DNA of 46,217 nucleotides from contig JBDZVM010000032.1 in assembly GCA_040255675.1 (NCBI GenBank), forward strand, positions 1 through 46,217. Reading direction: 5' to 3'. Within the stretch, counting starts at the first letter, position 1. Every line of letters starts with the position of its first letter. The stretch is from JBDZVM01 sp040255675 (GTDB lineage: Bacteria; Actinomycetota; Actinomycetes; Acidothermales; Acidothermaceae). This document shows, in pieces, positions 34,124-42,241 of the stretch. Under the pieces are notes generated by a model that searched no databases, was not told the DNA's origin, and saw only the letters and a list, made by a program, of their open reading frames with translations. A program made the position numbers and the translations under genes.

Positions 34124-34305
34124 CCCGGCACCACCTTTCTTTGCGGGGAGGCTCGGCCTGTGGTGTCGACCGCGCTAAGGATCAGTCCGCCAGATTAAAC
34201 CGTGCCGGAGGCCGTCGATCGGCGTTTTTGGCAAAACTTCACCGTGTCGGAACCGAAGTCACATTTGCGGTGCACCGAGCGGGCCGCCGCGCGGGCACCG
34301 GTTCG

Positions 34306-34698
34306 TCAGCCGGCGAGGGTCGTGGTGTTGCCCGGAAACGTGATGTTGATAACGCCGCCGTACGCGCACATCGCCGTCGATCCGGCCGTCAGCGCGGGCT
34401 TCCCGGCGATCATGGTCCGCGCCGCGCCCGGTGCCCAAGGGCCGGCGATTGCCGGCACGCACGGCATTGGAGTGAGGACGCCGAGGGCGGCGCTGGTGGC
34501 AGCGGCGACCGTCGGGTTCGCCAGGCTCGTGCACATGCCGAACGGAGGCACGTTCGTCGTCGGCACCATGTCAACGATGGTCGCCGCTGGTCGGCCGGCG
34601 ACCACCACTTTGCACGCGGGCAGCACCGACAGGGTCGAGGGCGCCATTCCGAAACTGCATTGCAGCATCGCGGTAGCTACTACTTGCGGTGCGCCCAT
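34306..34698 (-). CDS. PAAR-like tip protein (DUF4280 type)
   Basis: The ATG at 34698 (M-G-A-P-Q-V-V-A-T-A) is preceded by AGGAGG seven bases upstream and gives 130 residues. Repeated Gly/Ala/Pro-rich beta elements are present, with A-G-R-P-A-A-T-I, P-F-G-M-C-T-S-L, G-K-P-A-L-T-A-G-S-T-A-M-C and a final G-G-V-I-N-I. These match the DUF4280 PAAR-like proteins that cap spikes of contractile systems. It is the promoter-proximal gene of the cluster, separated from the sheath gene by 182 bp in which I see no gene, so it may be transcribed apart from or ahead of the rest. Confidence 0.85.
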   Translation of the reverse strand: MGAPQVVATAMLQCSFGMAPSTLSVLPACKVVVAGRPAATIVDMVPTTNVPPFGMCTSLANPTVAAATSAALGVLTPMPCVPAIAGPWAPGAARTMIAGKPALTAGSTAMCAYGGVINITFPGNTTTLAG

Positions 34699-34755
34699 TC
34701 GTACCTCCTGGGTGGTGAACAAGGGAGCGGCCGATGGTTTGTTCTCTTCGTCGGT

Positions 34756-35241
34756 TCAGCGGCGCGAGCCCTTGACGGAAGCTTGCAGTTGTTCACCCGT
34801 TGTGGTGACGAAGCAGATGACGTCGCGGTCGTCGCCGTCCTGCCAACTCCTGGCCGACGGCAACAAGTAGGTATAGAACAGCGACGAGTCTTGGTAGGGG
34901 ATCCCGACGTAGCCTTCGTAGCGCTGCCCGCACGCGCCGTTGGCGAACGTGTCGAGCTTGGCTTCGCCCGGATACGGCGCTCCGTTCTCGGAGCCCGCGG
35001 CGTCGTACTTGACGACGGCGTAGACCTCTTGGGTATGCGGCTTACTGCAGTCGATCATTTTGAGGCTACTGATCTCTTGCTTGACGTCGGTCGGTGGCAA
35101 CAGGCACTCGCCAGGCTTGACGTCGAACGCCGACACCGTGTGGCCGCCCGACTTCGAATGGGAGCAACCGGTCGCCAGCAAAGGCACCACGAATGCCGAG
35201 ACGAGAGCCACTCGGAGCGCCGGCGAACTCATGCGTCGCAC
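34756..35241 (-). CDS. Septum_form-like lipoprotein
   Basis: The GTG at 35241 (V-R-R-M-S-S-P-A-L-R) has AAGGAG seven bases upstream; ATG 35232 is the alternative. A lipoprotein signal peptide ends in L-L-A-T-G-C at about residue 28. The rest resembles the actinobacterial Septum_form domain: F-D-V-K-P-G-E-C-L-L-P-P, D-C-S-K-P-H-T-Q-E-V-Y-A-V, and a late Cys in D-V-I-C-F-V. Its spaced cysteines probably form disulphides outside the cell. Its function is not established. It ends 57 bp upstream of the PAAR-like start. Confidence 0.85.
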   Translation of the reverse strand: MRRMSSPALRVALVSAFVVPLLATGCSHSKSGGHTVSAFDVKPGECLLPPTDVKQEISSLKMIDCSKPHTQEVYAVVKYDAAGSENGAPYPGEAKLDTFANGACGQRYEGYVGIPYQDSSLFYTYLLPSARSWQDGDDRDVICFVTTTGEQLQASVKGSRR

Positions 35242-35353
35242 GCTCACGCTCCTTCTGCCCGTCCGCTTGTCACGGCGCTTCGCGATCAAGTCGATCCGCG
35301 GCCGCTCGCCAGCGGACTCTAGCTTGAATCGTCCACCCGCGCCGTTCGTATCG

Positions 35354-36532
35354 TCACACTCGGTGAGTCGCGTCGGCCAGCGACACCGCGACATCGTCGG
35401 GCGACGGCATGGCGGCGATCTCTTCGGCGACGCGCGTCGCGGCGGCGCGGTATCGGACGTCGTCCAGCAATGCCCGGACGCCGTCACGGATTTTCGCGGC
35501 GCTGACGTCGCCGGGGAGGAGGCGACGCCCGGCACCAGACTTCTCGAGGAGTTCGGCATTGGTGAAATTATCGGCGCCTTGCGGGATCGCGAGCGCCGGG
35601 AGCCCGTGCGCGAGCGTGCCGAACATGGTGCCGCATCCCGCGTGGTGCACCACCGCGGCGCAGTGCGGGAGCAGGCTGCCCTGCGCGACGAAGCGCTCGA
35701 CCCGCACGTTGTCGGCGACCTCGCCGAGGGCGGCAGGGTCGTTGTCGGAGCCGACCGTGACGACGACGTTCACCGGTTCGTCGCGAAGACCCTCGATCGC
35801 CGCGCGAAAGATCGACGAGTCCGTGTTCATAAAGGTTCCGAGCGTGACGTAAACGACGGGGCGTGCCGGCAGTCCGCTTAACACTTCCGGCACCGCGGCG
35901 TTTTCGACGGGAAGGCCGGTGGGCCGGATAGGCCGGACGTCGGCGCCGGGCAGCGGATGCGGAGCGCTGAATGCCGGCGGACAGATGTCGAGCGTGACGC
36001 CCGCGTACAGGCCGCCGCTTGGCGGTGCGTCGTGATCGAATGACCGCCACGTGGGGTAGAGCGCGTCTCGGCATAACGTCAAGGTCGCTTCGTCTACGAC
36101 CGGACCGATCGTGTGCTGCACGGGGCATGCTTCGATTTCACGGGCGACGAGCGGACCGGCGAAACACAAGCCATCGAAGACGAGAATGTCGGGCCGAAAG
36201 TCGCGGGCGAGCGCGAGCAGGTCGTCGACCATATCGGCGGTACCGACGTCCGCGAACAGTCGTGGCACGAAATACGGATTGATCCGATCGATAGGCACCC
36301 CGTCGCCTGGAACGCCCCGGGTACGTGCCGCGAGGATCTGCCACCAGTCGCCGAGCCCGTGCCCGACGCTCGCCAATCGGGTCGCCTCGGGCAACGACTT
36401 TTCGACGAGGCGTAGCGCGTCGGATGCCGTCGCGAATGTGACGTCGTCGCCGCGTTTCGCGAATGCGTTCGCCAACGGAAGCATCGGATACACGTGCCCG
36501 CTTTGCGGCACAGCGGCAAAGAGCACTCTCAT
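35354..36532 (-). CDS. GT1-family glycosyltransferase (macrolide/MGT type)
   Basis: This 392-residue protein has a GT-B fold. The N-terminal acceptor domain starts M-R-V-L-F-A-A-V-P-Q-S-G-H-V-Y-P. The C-terminal donor domain has V-Y-V-T-L-G-T and the UDP-sugar signature H-H-A-G-C-G-T-M-F-G-T-L-A-H-G-L-P. This is the EryCIII/UGT-like group that glycosylates small lipophilic molecules such as macrolides or lipids. No biosynthetic cluster surrounds it, so the acceptor is unknown. It is full length for the family. Confidence 0.92.
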   Translation of the reverse strand: MRVLFAAVPQSGHVYPMLPLANAFAKRGDDVTFATASDALRLVEKSLPEATRLASVGHGLGDWWQILAARTRGVPGDGVPIDRINPYFVPRLFADVGTADMVDDLLALARDFRPDILVFDGLCFAGPLVAREIEACPVQHTIGPVVDEATLTLCRDALYPTWRSFDHDAPPSGGLYAGVTLDICPPAFSAPHPLPGADVRPIRPTGLPVENAAVPEVLSGLPARPVVYVTLGTFMNTDSSIFRAAIEGLRDEPVNVVVTVGSDNDPAALGEVADNVRVERFVAQGSLLPHCAAVVHHAGCGTMFGTLAHGLPALAIPQGADNFTNAELLEKSGAGRRLLPGDVSAAKIRDGVRALLDDVRYRAAATRVAEEIAAMPSPDDVAVSLADATHRV

Positions 36533-36566
36533 GCGTTGATTATGGCGCCGGTGGCCAGCGTGGCGG

Positions 36567-37334
36567 TCAGGGGTCGGTGCGCACCATTCGCCATCCCGCC
36601 GCCACGACGGTAACGGCGACGTAACCGGTGAGAATCGCGAGTCCGATCCACGGCGAGAAAAGGTGCGAGTCGTGGCGGGTCGCCATTGCGCCGGCGCCGA
36701 TTTGCGACGGCAGCCACCGCGAGACCAGGAACACCACGCTCTTCGGAAGAATTTGCAAGATGACGGGAGCGACCATCAGCAGCGACGCGATCCACGTGAT
36801 GGCGGACGCCGACGTGCGCATCAGCGCGCCGATCGCGACACCCCATACGCAGAGCAAGACGACGTACACGACGCCGCCCGACAGCGACATGGCGAGATGC
36901 GAGTCGAGGCTTGCCGCGCCCAAGCCTTCGGTCTCGAGCACTGCCTGTCCCACCGCGAAAGCCGCGATACACGCGAGGATTCCGCCCACGCCCGCGACGG
37001 CTGCATGCGTTGCCAGTTTCGCGGTGAGAACGCGCAACCGTTTCGGGTGCGCGAGAAACGTCACCGAAATCATTCCGGTCGAATATTCGCGAGTCATGCA
37101 GAGCACGCCGAATACCGCGATGGCGAGTACCGCCGCGTTCACTCCTTGCAGCGAAATGCCGACTGAGTCGAAGCTGAGCTTGTCGGCGGCCGTCATCGTC
37201 TTCGCGCTCGACGCCATCGCCGCGGCGACAGCGGCGCTCACGGCGATCGCTACTCCGATCGCTATTGCGACGATGCGAGAGGTCTTGTGGAGGGGCAGCA
37301 GCTTTTGCCACTCCATCGCGAGAGCGTGCCTCAT
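36567..37334 (-). CDS. ABC-2 type transporter permease
   Basis: The ATG at 37334 overlaps the ATPase stop (ATGA), giving 255 residues with six hydrophobic segments. The N-terminal M-E-W-Q-K-L cytoplasmic start and the F-G-V-L-C-M-T-R-E-Y-S-T-G-M-I motif are typical of ABC-2 permeases. Together with the preceding ATPase it forms a two-gene exporter of the bacitracin/lantibiotic-immunity style. The substrate is unknown. Confidence 0.9.
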   Translation of the reverse strand: MRHALAMEWQKLLPLHKTSRIVAIAIGVAIAVSAAVAAAMASSAKTMTAADKLSFDSVGISLQGVNAAVLAIAVFGVLCMTREYSTGMISVTFLAHPKRLRVLTAKLATHAAVAGVGGILACIAAFAVGQAVLETEGLGAASLDSHLAMSLSGGVVYVVLLCVWGVAIGALMRTSASAITWIASLLMVAPVILQILPKSVVFLVSRWLPSQIGAGAMATRHDSHLFSPWIGLAILTGYVAVTVVAAGWRMVRTDP

Positions 37335-38248
37335 GCGGTGTCTGCCTTTCGCTGCCGCGGCAGGTATTCGCACACCGCGCCGGTAAGTTGCATGAAGGCG
37401 TCTTCGAGAGAGGCGCGTTGGGGCGAAAGCTCGTAGACGATCGCACCGGCTTTGGCGGCGATGGCACCGACTTGCTCGATGCTGAAACCGACGATTTCCA
37501 AGGCGTCGCCGTCGCGCCAAAGCGAAGCTCCTTCGATGGCGAGCGCAACAGCGAGCTCATCGAGCTGAGGGCTCCGAAGCCGCACCGAGCTGTCGGCCCG
37601 CGCGACGAACTTCTCGACGCTCTCGGCGGCGATCAGCCGACCCTGGCCGATGACGATGAGCTCGGTGGCAGTCATGGCCATTTCGCTCATCAGGTGACTC
37701 GACACGAAGACCGTGCGACCTTCGGCCGCGAGGTCGCGCATGAAGCCGCGAAGCCAGCGAATGCCCTCGGGGTCGAGGCCGTTGATCGGCTCGTCGAAGA
37801 GCAAGATCGGAGGGTCGCCGATCAACGCGGCGGCGATCCCCAACCGCTGCCGCATGCCGAGCGAGAAGCCTCCCACCCGGCGTCCGCCGACCGCATCGAG
37901 GCCCACCATGCCGAGCACGTCGTCGGCGCGACGTGCCGCGATGCCGTTCGCCGCCGCCAGCCAGCGTAGGTGGTCGATCGCGGTGCGAGTCGGAATCACG
38001 GCGCCGGCATTGATCAATGCGCCGATCTCGCGTAGCGGACGACGCAACTCGTGGTATTCGCACCCGCCGATCGTCGCGAACCCCTCATCGGGCTCGGTCA
38101 GGCCGAGAATCATGCGTGCCGTCGTCGTCTTGCCGCTTCCGTTCGGGCCGAGAAACCCGGTAACTTTACCGGGATCAACTCGAAAAGTTAGATCGTTGAC
38201 AACTGTGTGCTGTCCGTAGCGCTTCGCAAGCTGGCGGACTTCGATCAT
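37331..38248 (-). CDS. ABC transporter ATP-binding protein
   Basis: The chosen start is ATG 38248 (M-I-E-V-R-Q-L-A-K-R-Y-G), giving 305 residues; an in-frame ATG 13 codons upstream lacks family-like residues. Walker A is G-P-N-G-S-G-K-T-T (~38-46), the signature lies near residue 132 as F-S-L-G-M-R-Q-R-L, and Walker B is I-L-L-F-D-E-P-I-N-G-L-D-P. The S-S-H-L-M-S-E-M switch follows. A C-terminal ~80-residue extension of the drug/peptide exporter kind is present. It pairs with the overlapping permease gene. Confidence 0.93.
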   Translation of the reverse strand: MIEVRQLAKRYGQHTVVNDLTFRVDPGKVTGFLGPNGSGKTTTARMILGLTEPDEGFATIGGCEYHELRRPLREIGALINAGAVIPTRTAIDHLRWLAAANGIAARRADDVLGMVGLDAVGGRRVGGFSLGMRQRLGIAAALIGDPPILLFDEPINGLDPEGIRWLRGFMRDLAAEGRTVFVSSHLMSEMAMTATELIVIGQGRLIAAESVEKFVARADSSVRLRSPQLDELAVALAIEGASLWRDGDALEIVGFSIEQVGAIAAKAGAIVYELSPQRASLEDAFMQLTGAVCEYLPRQRKADTA

Positions 38249-38396
38249 CAAGTAGTGCCCGTCTCGAAATGTTTTGATCGCCGCCACGTGACCGCGACAA
38301 CGTGTGTTGACGGCGACCCTCGAGGAACCCGACGATTCCCGAGAACGATATCGACAGATCCGGACTCGACCTGAGCGGCTCCAGCGACGCGCGTGA

Positions 38397-39866
38397 CTAA
38401 CGCCTCAACGGACGGGCGTGTATGAAGAGTTCCTGCCTCTTGACTGTGTGCTGATCGGGCAGTGGCAGTTCGTAAGGCACGCCCTGATAATGATCTCGAA
38501 ATTGGCGATCAGCGTTATAGACCTTGTTGAATCGCCACAGCATTCGCGCGAAGTTGGTTCGGCCGTGGATCAAATGGCGAGCGATGATCCTTGAAGTTTC
38601 CTTCGCCGCCGCGAAACTGAGATGTTTCCGATTGATCACGCCTTGCGTGCGCACCAGTTCACGGTAGAAGACGTCGAGCGGCAACTTCGTCGGCAGCACG
38701 GCGTGTTGAATATCGAAGAGCCGGTAGTCGAGCGTGGTGAGCGCTTTCGACTCGGTATGCCAAATTTCCGTGCCCGGATACGGCGTCTTCACCGTCAGGT
38801 GAACGATCTCTGGCACCGACAAGGCGAACTCGCGCACGCTTCGAAACTGATCGACATCCCACTCCGGATCGACGATTAAATTGATCGCGACGGTGATTCC
38901 GAGCTTTCGTGCGCACTCGAGCGCGTGCATGTTTTCGTCGCGGCTCACCCGTTTGCGAAACAGATCGAGGCCTTCCTCGTCGAGCGCTTCCATGCCGAGA
39001 AACATGTAGTTCAAGCCGAGCTTGACCCAACGTTCGAACACATCTGTGTTGCGCAAGAGCACATCGCTTCGGGTCTCGAGGTAGTACTCCTTGCGAATCT
39101 TGCGCTTTTCGAGTTCCGCCGCGATCGCGTGCCCGTGTTCGGCTTTGATGAAAGCGACGTCGTCGACGATGAACAGATTCGGCTCTTCGACGCTCGCCAG
39201 TTCGGCGGCCGCGACGTCCGGAGAAATCTTTCGGTACGACCTACCGTAGAACGTCCACGCCGAGCAAAACGAGCAGTCCCATGGGCAACCGCGGGTGAAC
39301 TCGATCGAGGCGCACGGGTCGAGCACCCCGATGAAGTACTTGCGGCGTCGTCGCATCAGGTCGCGGGCGGGCCGGACGCCGTCCAGGTTGTCGACCATCG
39401 CGGGCGCGGCCCCGGCGCCTTCGGCGGTGACGACACCAGGGACGTCGAGCAAGCCGCCGTCCCTGATTGCTTCGAGCAGCGGCACGATGGCCGCTTCTCC
39501 TTCGCCGCGCACCACGGCATCGAGCCCGCCGCGAGATTGCTCAAGGACGTGGGCCGCGATGAACGAGACCGAATGACCACCGGCGAAGACGAATCGGCGA
39601 GGGTCGGCAGTCTTGATTTCGCGGGCGAGGTCGATTACTTCGGGCACGTTCGCGAGGTAATTGAGACCGAAGCCGACGGCGTCCGGATCGAAGTTGACGA
39701 GTTCGTGGCGGAGAAAGTCGTGGTCGAAGACCTGCAGATCGACGACCCGGACGTCGTGTCCAGCACGTCGTGCCGCCGCCGCGACGCTTTCCAACCCGAG
39801 CGGCTCCAGGCGAAGAAAGATCTCGGAGTAGAGCAGAGCGCTGGGGTGCACGAGCAGCAACTTCAA
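38397..39866 (-). CDS. hpnR: Hopanoid C-3 methylase (B12-binding radical SAM)
   Basis: The likely start is TTG at 39866 with GGGGAGG eight bases before it; upstream in-frame starts add non-family residues. It gives 489 residues. The N-terminal cobalamin-binding Rossmann domain (~1-130) starts K-L-L-L-V-H-P-S-A-L-L-Y. The radical SAM core has the iron-sulphur motif C-P-W-D-C-S-F-C near 190 with F-T-R-G before it. Y-F-I-G-V-L-D-P-C-A-S-I-E-F and the W-R-F-N-K-V-Y-N end agree closely with HpnR as I remember it. It would methylate the C-3 position of hopanoid ring A in the membrane. No other hopanoid gene is nearby. Confidence 0.87.
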   Translation of the reverse strand: MKLLLVHPSALLYSEIFLRLEPLGLESVAAAARRAGHDVRVVDLQVFDHDFLRHELVNFDPDAVGFGLNYLANVPEVIDLAREIKTADPRRFVFAGGHSVSFIAAHVLEQSRGGLDAVVRGEGEAAIVPLLEAIRDGGLLDVPGVVTAEGAGAAPAMVDNLDGVRPARDLMRRRRKYFIGVLDPCASIEFTRGCPWDCSFCSAWTFYGRSYRKISPDVAAAELASVEEPNLFIVDDVAFIKAEHGHAIAAELEKRKIRKEYYLETRSDVLLRNTDVFERWVKLGLNYMFLGMEALDEEGLDLFRKRVSRDENMHALECARKLGITVAINLIVDPEWDVDQFRSVREFALSVPEIVHLTVKTPYPGTEIWHTESKALTTLDYRLFDIQHAVLPTKLPLDVFYRELVRTQGVINRKHLSFAAAKETSRIIARHLIHGRTNFARMLWRFNKVYNADRQFRDHYQGVPYELPLPDQHTVKRQELFIHARPLRR

Positions 39867-40370
39867 CGAAATTTCCTCCCCGCTCGTCGATCCCGGGCCT
39901 TCGTCGCCGCTCTGGCGCTTCCCGGTTCGCGGGCATCCCATGCGTTCGGGCGACCTTGGAGTTGGCGAGCGACGCGCATCAGGCAAGATCGGAGTTCAGC
40001 GGGCCCGTCAGGGAACACCTCTTTCGGTCGACGGGTCGTTAAGGCAAGAAGGCGAGATGAGGAGTCTTATGCGGTGTCGCGAGGTGGGCCGGGGAGACGA
40101 GGCCGTGCGGGCAAGCACGATCGGCTTCGGCGAGAGACCCTTGCTTCGCGGCCGGCCCGAACGAGAGTCGAGCATTGCGCAAACGCCCGACGTCGTCCGC
40201 GGACAAGTCGATCTCGACGGCGGCGGGAGAAAACTTGGGTGCGCGGCGGGTTTGCTGCCGTTTAGGATCGGAAATCGCGATCTACGAATAACGCGTTTAC
40301 CCGGTCGACGGGGGGCGAGAAGGTGATCTTGCAGCCACGGGCTGTCTTTTCGGTCGGCGGGTAGGCGCGC
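39867..40370. other. 504-bp region without a supported gene
   Basis: Between the divergent hpnR and PAP2-type genes I find no convincing coding frame. Open frames exist on the minus strand (around 40008-40379) but their translations are Arg/Pro/Ser-rich with no family features, as expected for random frames in GC-rich DNA. A short hairpin with a T-run (cagcc-acg-ggctg then tctttt, about 40331-40350) lies just before the PAP2-type start. Confidence 0.5.
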
Positions 40371-41231
40371 GTGCCGCACCTCATGCTCACCTGGCAGGCT
40401 GCCGCGAGCGGCGCCGCTTTTCTGGTCGTCGTCGGGGTGCTAACCCTGCGCTTCGCGCACACGTCGTGGCTGCGCGCCGCGGCGCCTTTCGCACGCGAAG
40501 CCGGCGTGATGCTCGCGTTGTATTCGTTATGGCAGTTCGCCGGCGGCTTGTCGATCGGCCGCACCGGCCGCGCCGTCGCGCACGGCTATTGGGTCTGGAA
40601 TACCGAGCGCGATTGGCACCTGCCAAGTGAAGCGTCGCTGCAGCACAGCGTCGTGCATCTGCCGATTCTCGTGCACGCCTGCAACATCTATTACGCCACG
40701 ATGCATTTCGGCATGCTCATCGCCATGTTGTTGTGGCTGTACGCACGACATCGCCGCTCGTACGCGCGCGTACGCACCACCATCGTGCTCACGACTACGG
40801 CTTGCCTTATCGTCGCTTTCATTCCTGTCGCGCCACCTCGCCTCTTGTCGGTCGGCATGGTCGACACTGCCGCCGCCTACAAGGAATCCGTTTACACCGT
40901 GGGCAGCCGAATCGGAGCCGACCAGTTCGCGGCGATGCCTTCGGTGCACGTCGCATGGGCCGCCCTGGTGCCGCTGGCCGTCATCGGCGTCAGCCGTAGC
41001 AAGTGGCGCTGGCTCGCCTTGCTGCATTTCTTCGCCACGGTCTTTGTCGTCGTGGTGACTGCCAACCATTTCTGGGCCGACGGCATTGTGGCGATCCTGT
41101 TGCTGGGCCTGTGTTACTCGCTGCAACTGGGCATGCGCTGGCTGCTCGGCTGGCGCAGCTTGCGAAGGCTCTACCGGGCGACCGAAACCCGACCCATCGG
41201 TTCGGCGCCCGACGACGTCGGCGTGCGTTAA
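40371..41231 (+). CDS. PAP2-type membrane phosphatase / inositolphosphotransferase-like protein
   Basis: This 286-residue protein (GTG 40371; ATG 40383 possible) has about six transmembrane segments. Catalytic elements of the PAP2_3/Aur1-like type are visible: P-P-R-L-L, then M-P-S-V-H-V-A-W-A with the central His, and T-A-N-H-F-W-A-D with the second His and Asp. Such enzymes act on lipid phosphates or transfer phosphoinositol at the membrane. Actinobacterial homologues are widespread but rarely characterised. It converges with the M15 peptidase gene, the stops being 5 bp apart. Confidence 0.88.
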   Translation: MPHLMLTWQAAASGAAFLVVVGVLTLRFAHTSWLRAAAPFAREAGVMLALYSLWQFAGGLSIGRTGRAVAHGYWVWNTERDWHLPSEASLQHSVVHLPILVHACNIYYATMHFGMLIAMLLWLYARHRRSYARVRTTIVLTTTACLIVAFIPVAPPRLLSVGMVDTAAAYKESVYTVGSRIGADQFAAMPSVHVAWAALVPLAVIGVSRSKWRWLALLHFFATVFVVVVTANHFWADGIVAILLLGLCYSLQLGMRWLLGWRSLRRLYRATETRPIGSAPDDVGVR

Positions 41232-41236
41232 GCCGT

Positions 41237-42118
41237 CTACCCGCCTGTCGACGAGAAGTGCTGGTAATCGGGAGAGCCTGACCATCGGCCTCCCCAATAC
41301 CAGCCAACGGCAGCGAACGCTTTGACGAGCTGCCCGCCAGGCACCGCCATGCCCGGCCGATACGGAGTACGCGTCACATAAGGAGCGCCTTGCGGTGGAA
41401 GCACCGATCCGCCGTCCAAATAAGGATTTTCGACGGTATTGACGTCGATCGCCTTACCGTAAGCGTGCGCCGACCACCGCGGCGGCCCGGCGGCGACGAC
41501 GTTTCTGCAATTGAAGGCGGACGTGTTATCGGCGGCCATCGACGCATCGTCGCTACCACCGAAATCCGAAACGGGTTGCATGCGGCGGATCGGAAAGCGC
41601 TCGTCGTACAAAGTCTTGAACGCTTGGACGACGGCGGGCACCACGACGGCGTTGACCACGATCCGGCCGGTATGCGGAGTGTTGTCGAAACCCCAATAAC
41701 TCAAGGAAATTTCACGGAGTTGCTCGGGGCCGACCGGGCAGCCGGCATGCCAGCTCGCACCCAGGTCGGCAGCGGTGACGCGTTTTGTCGCCGAGGTGAA
41801 AGCCGGCGGTGCGGGCCGAGGTGGCGTGCTCGCGGCGGGAGAAGGCGCGGGAGAAGGCGGCGTCGGGCTCGGGGGCGTCAGGCTTGGCGGCGTCGCAGAC
41901 CTCGAAGCCGGTGAGGCAGGCGGCGGCGAGGTGCGGTGCAGGGGCGCCGGCATGGGCGACGACATCGTGGGAGTCTCGTAGGTCGCGCGACTGTGCGGGC
42001 CAGAAGACGACCCAGTCTGGGTGCAGGCAGTCAGCGTCGCTGCCGAGACGGCGACCGAAACCACGACAGCACGGGCGCGGTACACCGCGCCAGCGTAGCG
42101 GGCACGGCGCGCCCGCAT
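41237..42118 (-). CDS. M15-family peptidase lipoprotein (D,D-carboxypeptidase-like)
   Basis: The ATG at 42118 (M-R-A-R-R-A-R-Y) gives a short Arg-rich n-region, a hydrophobic core and a T-L-T-A-C lipobox. ATG 42175 would add 19 residues unlike a signal peptide. A Pro/Ser/Ala linker (~residues 50-105) follows. The C-terminal domain (~110-293) carries the zinc-site motifs S-A-H-A-Y-G-K-A-I-D-V and D-Y-Q-H-F of Peptidase_M15_4 enzymes, which trim peptidoglycan peptides. The proline linker suggests it reaches into the cell wall. It is divergent from the efeU gene. Confidence 0.88.
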   Translation of the reverse strand: MRARRARYAGAVYRARAVVVSVAVSAATLTACTQTGSSSGPHSRATYETPTMSSPMPAPLHRTSPPPASPASRSATPPSLTPPSPTPPSPAPSPAASTPPRPAPPAFTSATKRVTAADLGASWHAGCPVGPEQLREISLSYWGFDNTPHTGRIVVNAVVVPAVVQAFKTLYDERFPIRRMQPVSDFGGSDDASMAADNTSAFNCRNVVAAGPPRWSAHAYGKAIDVNTVENPYLDGGSVLPPQGAPYVTRTPYRPGMAVPGGQLVKAFAAVGWYWGGRWSGSPDYQHFSSTGG

Positions 42119-42178
42119 AGCCGCCAAACCGGCGGCAATGAACGATGCGCCACCCCGCGTGCAAGGTGTTTCCATGGG

Positions 42179-42197
42179 TATGGTTAGCCTGTCCTAA
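42179..42197. promoter_or_regulatory. IdeR/DtxR-type iron box
   Basis: The 19-mer TATGGTTAGCCTGTCCTAA matches the IdeR/DtxR consensus TTAGGTTAGSCTAACCTAA at 15 of 19 positions, including the central GGTTAGCCT and the outer CCTAA. It lies 45 bp before the efeU start and an IdeR-like gene lies 1.4 kb downstream, so iron repression of efeU is the simple reading. It also lies on the divergent side towards the M15 lipoprotein. Confidence 0.78.
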
Positions 42198-42241
42198 GTT
42201 GCCAGAGACTAGTACGTGATCGCGGAATCTTGGAGGCTCGT

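Noticed and set aside
40331..40350. Hairpin plus T-run as a Rho-independent terminator
   Set aside because: The stem is only 5 bp and it lies before, not after, the plus-strand gene; no gene ending there would use it.
40008..40379. A 123-codon minus-strand frame upstream of the PAP2-type gene
   Set aside because: Composition is Arg/Pro/Ser-rich without family features, and it covers a likely promoter region.
42230..42241. TTG 42230 as the efeU start
   Set aside because: It would overlap the GGAGG ribosome-binding site that is well placed for GTG 42242.
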